The notes under the pieces are model-generated. The model was not told where the DNA came from and did not search any database. It worked only from the letters and a program-made list of their open reading frames with translations. DNA of 64,000 nucleotides. Origin: Zipacnadum sp036504235 (lineage in GTDB: Bacteria; Armatimonadota; Zipacnadia; Zipacnadales; Zipacnadaceae). A program made the translations under genes and the position numbers. Shown here piece after piece: positions 59,806-64,000 of this stretch. Position 1 is the stretch's first letter. Each line of letters opens with the position of its first letter. The stretch lies in assembly GCA_036504235.1 (NCBI GenBank), contig DASXVN010000079.1, forward strand, positions 186,001-250,000, given 5' to 3'.

Positions 59806-60012
59806 ATGCCCACCGTAACCCTTGCCGCGCGGCCGATGGCCGCCGAGAAGAAGCGCGAGTTTGCTCGTAAGGTCACCCAACTGGTCTGCGAGACCTGCGG
59901 GGTCCCGGCGGAGGCGATCACCGTCTTCATCCACGAGTACCCGCCGGAGAACATCAGCGTCGGCGGCACCCTGATCTGCGACCGCGGCGTGACCCCGCCC
60001 AGCGAGGGCTAG
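59806..60012 (+). CDS. 4-oxalocrotonate tautomerase-family protein
   Basis: 68 aa, ATG at 59806 with AGGAGGT 7 nt upstream. MPTVTLAARPMAAEKKREFA gives the N-terminal catalytic Pro once Met is removed. ITVFIHEYPPENISVGG matches the second strand with the usual Arg replaced by His. It forms oligomers of small subunits and isomerises enols; substrate unknown. 55 nt behind purL and possibly co-transcribed. Confidence 0.88.
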   Translation: MPTVTLAARPMAAEKKREFARKVTQLVCETCGVPAEAITVFIHEYPPENISVGGTLICDRGVTPPSEG

Positions 60013-60119
60013 GCGCCGACCTGCACTGTTTCGCGAACTTTCTGCGCGCCGCGGGCGTCGGACTAGCTAGCAGTGGCACCCTGAGCCCGGCGGGCGGGGG
60101 CATCACTAGGCGACGCACC

Positions 60120-60148
60120 TTGCTATTGTGCAGGGAATTCGCTATAAT
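60120..60148 (+). promoter_or_regulatory. Sigma70-like promoter of the RNA-binding protein gene
   Basis: TTGCTA (60120-60125) and TATAAT (60143-60148) with a 17-bp spacer. The start would be near 60155, so the mRNA leader is about 130 nt, long enough for a folded temperature- or self-regulatory element. Confidence 0.75.
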
Positions 60149-60288
60149 ACCTGATGCCCAAGAAGAAGGAAAGACGCGGCGACTCGTTTCCGACAATGCA
60201 GACGCCCCGACAGCTTGCTGCTTTGCTTCTCGTCCGGGCCAGTGGAATCTAGTAAGGGCGTTCAGAGAAACGCGAAGGAGTTGTCGGG

Positions 60289-60717
60289 ATGAGGATCTAT
60301 GTAGGTAACTTGCCGTACACGAGCACGGAGGAGTCCTTGCGGACTCAGTTTGAGGCCTTTGGCCAGGTGGACGAGTCCATTATCGTCCGAGACAACGAGA
60401 CCGGTCGCTCGCGCGGCTTTGGTTTCGTCGAGATGGGCGACGCGGCGGAGGCCCAGAAGGCTATTGACGCGCTGAATGGCGCCGAGATGGACGGACGGCC
60501 CCTGACGGTCAACGAGGCCCGTCCCCAGCGCGCCGGTGGCGGCGGTGGCGGCGGCGGCGGCTTCCGCTCCGGTGGCGGTGGCGGCGGCGGCTTCCGTTCC
60601 GGTGGCGGCGGCGGCGGCGGTGGCGGCGGCTTCCGTTCCGGTAGCGGTGGCGGCGGCGGCAGCAGCGATCGCCGCGGCGGCAGTGGCGGCGGTGGCGGTG
60701 GCCGCGGCTGGCGCTAG
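60289..60717 (+). CDS. RRM RNA-binding protein with a Gly-rich tail
   Basis: 142 aa, ATG at 60289 (GAAGGAG 8 nt upstream). One RRM: RNP2 IYVGNL (residues 3-8) and RNP1 RGFGFVEM (about 42-49). From about 80 on the protein is Gly, Arg and Ser (FRSGG repeats). Such cold-responsive proteins (as in cyanobacteria, called Rbp) bind RNA and are autoregulated through their leader. The GGC/GGT tract makes the tail prone to length change. Confidence 0.93.
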   Translation: MRIYVGNLPYTSTEESLRTQFEAFGQVDESIIVRDNETGRSRGFGFVEMGDAAEAQKAIDALNGAEMDGRPLTVNEARPQRAGGGGGGGGGFRSGGGGGGGFRSGGGGGGGGGGFRSGSGGGGGSSDRRGGSGGGGGGRGWR

Positions 60718-60749
60718 TCAGCCCGCTTCACCACAATCCGTGAACCAAT

Positions 60750-60786
60750 CTAACGCCCACGCCTAGCCGCGTGGGCGTTAGTTTTA
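60750..60786 (+). terminator. Intrinsic terminator of the RNA-binding protein gene
   Basis: CTAACGCCCACGC pairs perfectly with GCGTGGGCGTTAG, loop CTAGCC, followed by TTTTA. Confidence 0.92.
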
Positions 60787-60824
60787 CCCTGACCCGACTG
60801 ACTTCCCACAGGCAGGTGAACGCC

Positions 60825-61631
60825 GTGAAAGACAGCACCCTGGTCAAGCCCGGTGAGAAGGTGCGCCTCGCCGACCGCAGCCCCGACGACCACGGTAAGT
60901 GGTCCAAGGACGACCCCGCAGTGGCGCAAATTCTCGCCGCCGACCTCGCGGCGCTGTGCGCCCTGCAGGAGCGCCTCTACGCCGAGAGCCGCCAGAGCCT
61001 ACTGATCGTCTTGCAGGGGATGGATGCCGCCGGCAAAGACGGCACCATCGCGCACGTGATGAGCGGCCTCAATCCGCAGTCTTGCAGCGTGGCCTCCTTC
61101 AAGGTCCCCACCCCCGAGGAGCTGGCGCACGACTTCCTCTGGCGCATCCACCAGCGCACCCCCGAACATGGGCACCTCACCGTCTTCAACCGCTCGCACT
61201 ACGAGGACGTCCTCGTGGCCCGCGTGCACGGTCTGGTCCCCGCGCCGGTCTGGAAGCGCCGCTACGAGGAGATCAACCACTTCGAGCAGCTCCTCGCCGC
61301 GAGCGGCACGCGGATCGTGAAGTTCTTCCTGCACATCTCCAACGAGGAGCAGAAGCGCCGCCTGGAGGAGCGCCTCGCCGACCCTACCAAGCAGTGGAAG
61401 ATCTCGGCCAGCGACGTCCCCGAGCGGGCGCGCTGGGACGACTACCAGGCGGCGTATGAGGACGCGCTGAGCCAGTGCAGCACCAAAACCGCGCCCTGGC
61501 ACGTCATCCCCGCCAACCACAAGTGGTACCGCAATCTGCTGGTGGCTGGTATAATCAAAGAGACCCTGGAGGACATGGACCCCCAGTGGCCCCCGCCTAC
61601 GGTCGATCTTTCCCAGATTGTTATCAAGTAG
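60825..61631 (+). CDS. Polyphosphate kinase 2 family protein (PPK2)
   Basis: 268 aa from the GTG at 60825 (AGGCAGGTGA upstream). LIVLQGMDAAGKDGTIAHVM holds the Walker A (GxDAAGKxG), HLTVFNRSHYEDVLVARVHG the Walker B/DRS region, and EEQKRRLEERLADPTKQWK the lid. It transfers phosphate between polyphosphate and nucleotides; class (AMP, ADP or GDP acceptor) cannot be set. Length is usual for single-domain PPK2. Confidence 0.92.
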   Translation: MKDSTLVKPGEKVRLADRSPDDHGKWSKDDPAVAQILAADLAALCALQERLYAESRQSLLIVLQGMDAAGKDGTIAHVMSGLNPQSCSVASFKVPTPEELAHDFLWRIHQRTPEHGHLTVFNRSHYEDVLVARVHGLVPAPVWKRRYEEINHFEQLLAASGTRIVKFFLHISNEEQKRRLEERLADPTKQWKISASDVPERARWDDYQAAYEDALSQCSTKTAPWHVIPANHKWYRNLLVAGIIKETLEDMDPQWPPPTVDLSQIVIK

Positions 61632-61659
61632 CTTCCCGCGCACCGGGGCGCACCTCCGC

Positions 61660-62193
61660 ATGAAGAACCCGTTCCGGACAACCTGGATAGTTCTACTGCT
61701 GCGCGCCGCCGCGATTGCCCTGAGCGGCTGCTTGGCGGGGCTGTTGGTCAACGCCGCGCGCCCGGCGGGGTTGCCGCTGGTGCTGCGGACGGTGACCTGT
61801 CCGGGTGTCCCCCTCGAGTGGTGGGCATACCTGATCCACGGCCAGACCCTACAGCCGGCTGCCGCCCTGTGGAAGCAGCGCGAGGCCGTCTTTGTGGACG
61901 CCCGTGACCACACCGACTACATCTACAGCCACATCCCGGGCGCGCTGGAGCTGCCCTATCACGATTACGACCGCGCCTCGATGACAATACATCCGCTGCT
62001 GCTGCATGATGATCCACTTGTCGTCTATGGCGACGGGCAGCCTTGCGGTCTGGCGCTACGCGTAGCCAAGCGCTTGCAGCAGATCGGCATGCACAAGGTA
62101 ATGATTCTCGACGGCGGCTTCCCGGCCTGGGAGCAAGCCGGCTTGCCGGTGCAGCGCGGCCACCAGCGCGGCTCGGTGGGGGTGACCCCATGA
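61660..62193 (+). CDS. Rhodanese-like protein with N-terminal membrane anchor
   Basis: 177 aa, ATG at 61660. A membrane helix (TTWIVLLLRAAAIALSGCLAGLLV) precedes the rhodanese domain: VFVDARDHTDYIYSHIPGALELP, LVVYGDGQPCGLALRVAKRL (the Cys follows GDGQP, not at the first position of the usual loop) and VMILDGGFPAWEQAGLP. It may pass sulfur to a membrane or periplasmic partner. Stop and next ATG overlap (ATGA), so it is coupled to the DoxX/MauE-type gene. Confidence 0.87.
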   Translation: MKNPFRTTWIVLLLRAAAIALSGCLAGLLVNAARPAGLPLVLRTVTCPGVPLEWWAYLIHGQTLQPAAALWKQREAVFVDARDHTDYIYSHIPGALELPYHDYDRASMTIHPLLLHDDPLVVYGDGQPCGLALRVAKRLQQIGMHKVMILDGGFPAWEQAGLPVQRGHQRGSVGVTP

Positions 62194-62684
62194 CCCGCAC
62201 CGGACGCTGGTCCCTCGCCTGGTGGCTGAATCTCGCCCTGCGCTTGGTCATCGCCGCGGTGTTCCTCTACGCCGCGGTGGACAAGATCGCGCACCCCGAC
62301 CGCTTCGCCGACATCGTGAGCGATTACCAGCTCCTCCCCGCGTTCCTGGTCAACCCCTTTGCAGTGATCATGCCCTGGGTGGAAGTCGCGCTGGGGGTCT
62401 GGCTGGTCGTGGGCGCGTGGACGCCCAGCGCCGCGCTGCTCGCGAGCGGGATGACGGTCATGTTCATGGCGGCTATCGTCGCCGCCCTGGCGATTGGCGC
62501 CGGCGACCTCCACTGCGGCTGCTTCACCACCTCGCAGGAGGGGCGGTCGGAGGCCTGGGGATTGCTGGTACGCGACGCTTTCCTGCTCGCGGCGACCGTG
62601 TGGCTACTGGTGCGCAGCTATCGAGCGGAGGCGCGGACGGCGATGGCCGCCCCGGAGGGCGAAGCCGATGCCGAGGGAGAGTAA
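62190..62684 (+). CDS. DoxX/MauE-family membrane protein
   Basis: 164 aa, ATG at 62190 (ATGA overlap). Four helices: WWLNLALRLVIAAVFLYAAVDKIA, then MPWVEVALGVWLVVG, ASGMTVMFMAAIVAALAIG and a final one. ALAIGAGDLHCGCFTTSQ carries the Cys-Gly-Cys of MauE-type proteins, which handle disulfides. The rhodanese plus MauE pair occurs together in many bacteria and is probably for redox or sulfur handling at the membrane. Confidence 0.87.
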   Translation: MTRTGRWSLAWWLNLALRLVIAAVFLYAAVDKIAHPDRFADIVSDYQLLPAFLVNPFAVIMPWVEVALGVWLVVGAWTPSAALLASGMTVMFMAAIVAALAIGAGDLHCGCFTTSQEGRSEAWGLLVRDAFLLAATVWLLVRSYRAEARTAMAAPEGEADAEGE

Positions 62685-63327
62685 AGCCGCGCGGGCCCGG
62701 CGGGTGACGGAGATTCTGGCGCGGCTGCACGAGCGTTACCCCGGCGCGACCACCGCCCTGCACTACACCACCGCTCTGGAGCTGCTGGCGGCCGTGATCC
62801 TCTCCGCTCAGGCCACCGATAAGGTCATCAACGAGATCACCCCCGCCCTCTTCCGCCAGTACCCGACGGCCCGCGCCTACGCCGAGGCCGATCCCGTCGA
62901 GTTGGAGCAGATGATCCGCCGCTCCGGCTTCTTCCACAACAAGGCCAAGAGCCTGCGCGGCATGGGCGCGGCGCTGGTGGCGAACTTCGGCGGCGAGGTC
63001 CCCGGCACGCTGGCCGAGCTGATCACCCTCCCCGGGGTGGCCCGCAAGACCGCTAACGTGGTGCTGGCCAACGCTTTCGGTCGGGCGGAGGGGGTAGTAG
63101 TCGATACGCACATCAAGCGCGTCAGCTACCGCCTGGGGCTGACGGCGCAGACCGATCCGGTCAAGGTCGAGCAGGACCTGATGGCGCTGCTGCCGCGGGA
63201 GGAATGGATCTTCTACGGGGAGTCGGTAGTCCTGCACGGCCGCGATACCTGCCACGCGCGCAAACCCGAGTGCCCGGTCTGCATGCTGCGCGAGGTCTGC
63301 CCGCGGGTCGGGGTGGCGGCCGGCTAG
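62668..63327 (+). CDS. nth: Endonuclease III (DNA glycosylase/AP lyase)
   Basis: 219 aa, ATG at 62668 (GGAGGG 8 nt upstream), 17 nt inside the preceding gene. Helix-hairpin-helix TLPGVARKTANVVL with the catalytic Lys; the catalytic Asp in VVDTHIKRVSYRLG; the [4Fe-4S] cluster as C-x6-C-x2-C-x5-C at the end (CHARKPECPVCMLREVC). Removes oxidised pyrimidines in base excision repair. Its end overlaps the permease gene by 4 nt, tail to tail. Confidence 0.95.
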   Translation: MPRESKAARARRVTEILARLHERYPGATTALHYTTALELLAAVILSAQATDKVINEITPALFRQYPTARAYAEADPVELEQMIRRSGFFHNKAKSLRGMGAALVANFGGEVPGTLAELITLPGVARKTANVVLANAFGRAEGVVVDTHIKRVSYRLGLTAQTDPVKVEQDLMALLPREEWIFYGESVVLHGRDTCHARKPECPVCMLREVCPRVGVAAG

Positions 63328-64000
63328 AGCTTGTAGCGCATGTTCAGAACCGCGACGCCGGGGATGCGGCTGAGCAGGAACTGCAGCCACAGGGCGCTGT
63401 GGTTGTGGAGCAGCGACTGCCACCAGTTATCCACCACGAACTCCGGCAGGATCACCGTTACCACGTCGTAGCCCTCTTCGGCCTTGACCCGCTTGATGTA
63501 ATCCAGCAGCGGCTCGGTCATATTGCGGAAGGGCGCGGGCAGAATCTCCAGCGGAATCTCCTTCTCCCAGTCCTTCCACATCCGCTTGATCCGGGGCACT
63601 TCCTCGCCCCCGGTCTCCACATGGACCGCCCGCACCTGCGCGTCCAGCGTGCGCGCGAACTGCAGCGACTGCAAGGTCCCCCGATGCATCCCGCCCACCA
63701 GCAGCAGGATGAGGTTCTTGACCGGTCCCGCCTCCCGGGCGTTCTCCAGGCTGAGCCGGGCCGCCACATGCTGGTAGTGTCGCCCGATGGCGCGGAAGGC
63801 CAGCACCAGCACGGGGATCAGCAGGCATACGATCCAGGCGCCGTAGATGAACTTGGTGACCGCGATCACGATCAGGACGATTCCGGTGACCAGCGCGCCC
63901 ACTCCGTTCACCGCCACCTTATAGCGCCACTGGGGGCCCTGCTTGCGGAACCAGTGAACGACCATGCCGGTCTGGGAAAGGGTGAAGGCAGTAAACACGC
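63324..64000 (-). CDS. APC-family permease, C-terminal part (window edge)
   Basis: At least 224 residues, open to the window edge. FTLSQTGMVVHWFRKQGPQWRYK is the conserved end of helices in bacterial APC permeases of the potassium/amino-acid type. Two more helices follow (VGALVTGIVLIVIAVTKF, AWIVCLLIPVLVLAFRAI), then a cytoplasmic tail of about 140 residues with a USP-like alpha/beta look (NLILLLVGGMHRGTLQSLQFARTL). The substrate is unknown. Convergent with nth. Confidence 0.85.
   Translation of the reverse strand, partial: VFTAFTLSQTGMVVHWFRKQGPQWRYKVAVNGVGALVTGIVLIVIAVTKFIYGAWIVCLLIPVLVLAFRAIGRHYQHVAARLSLENAREAGPVKNLILLLVGGMHRGTLQSLQFARTLDAQVRAVHVETGGEEVPRIKRMWKDWEKEIPLEILPAPFRNMTEPLLDYIKRVKAEEGYDVVTVILPEFVVDNWWQSLLHNHSALWLQFLLSRIPGVAVLNMRYKL

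Noticed and set aside
1..64000. tRNA, rRNA or phage integration site
   Set aside because: I saw no tRNA-like acceptor/T-loop sequence, no rRNA stretch and no integrase, portal or terminase gene.

Overview
The window is a high-GC bacterial chromosome segment with no rRNA, tRNA, CRISPR array, phage or plasmid genes that I can see. Promoters look sigma70-like (TTGACC-N16-TATAAT at 49049; TTGCTA-N17-TATAAT at 60120) and Shine-Dalgarno sequences are clear. The mix of genes fits an uncultured Gram-negative-type bacterium of the Armatimonadota or a neighbouring phylum: secreted carbohydrate-active proteins, sugar oxidoreductases and isomerases, a LarA homologue, UroD-like methyltransferase-family proteins and many extragenic palindromes. 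That placement is an inference, because no phylogenetic marker was compared.

Layout. 1-11.8 kb: mainly minus-strand catabolic and accessory genes. These are a lipoprotein, a large hypothetical protein, an MDR dehydrogenase, a DNA methyltransferase fused to a nuclease domain, a DUF559 nuclease bracketed by a 165-bp repeat, a beta-helix protein and a Gfo/Idh/MocA oxidoreductase. One plus-strand gene (2628-4701) carries an apparent frameshift. 11.9-33 kb: a long plus-strand surface-glycan/lipid locus. It holds a FabF-type ketosynthase, small membrane proteins, a short ketosynthase-like partner without the active-site Cys, E1-alpha and E1-beta of a 2-oxoacid dehydrogenase, an acyl carrier protein, two alpha/beta hydrolases of the exosortase-A-associated type, one GT2 and four GT4 glycosyltransferases, a MurJ/Wzx-like flippase, LipB and an O-antigen ligase/polymerase-like protein. 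Many of these genes overlap by 4 to about 50 nt, so they are probably co-transcribed and translationally coupled. 33-43.5 kb: secreted or membrane proteins (CBM-like, LamG-like, a 1413-residue TPR plus triple-module protein, a GT39-like membrane transferase, an FG-GAP propeller) that continue the same strand. 43.6-56 kb: mixed catabolic and housekeeping genes. 56-64 kb: PurL, a tautomerase, an RRM protein, PPK2, rhodanese, DoxX/MauE, endonuclease III and a partial APC permease.

Three families of palindromic repeats run through the window. Family 1 (GTAGGGGTGGA...CCACCCGCG) has ten copies, mostly in inverted pairs, and surrounds two REP-associated tyrosine transposase (RAYT) genes that sit between E1-alpha and E1-beta. 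Family 2 has the core GGCGAGACGCC. It occurs between genes, at the end of purL, and inside both ketosynthase genes at a matching place but in different reading frames. Family 3 is a 165-bp element duplicated on both sides of the DUF559 gene, whose last codons and stop lie in one copy.

The most interesting hypothesis is that the 11.9-33 kb locus couples acyl-ACP chemistry (KS, KS-like partner, ACP, TPP-dependent E1, two hydrolases) to assembly and export of a glycan. It resembles exosortase-A loci but has no visible exosortase or PEP-CTERM substrate here.
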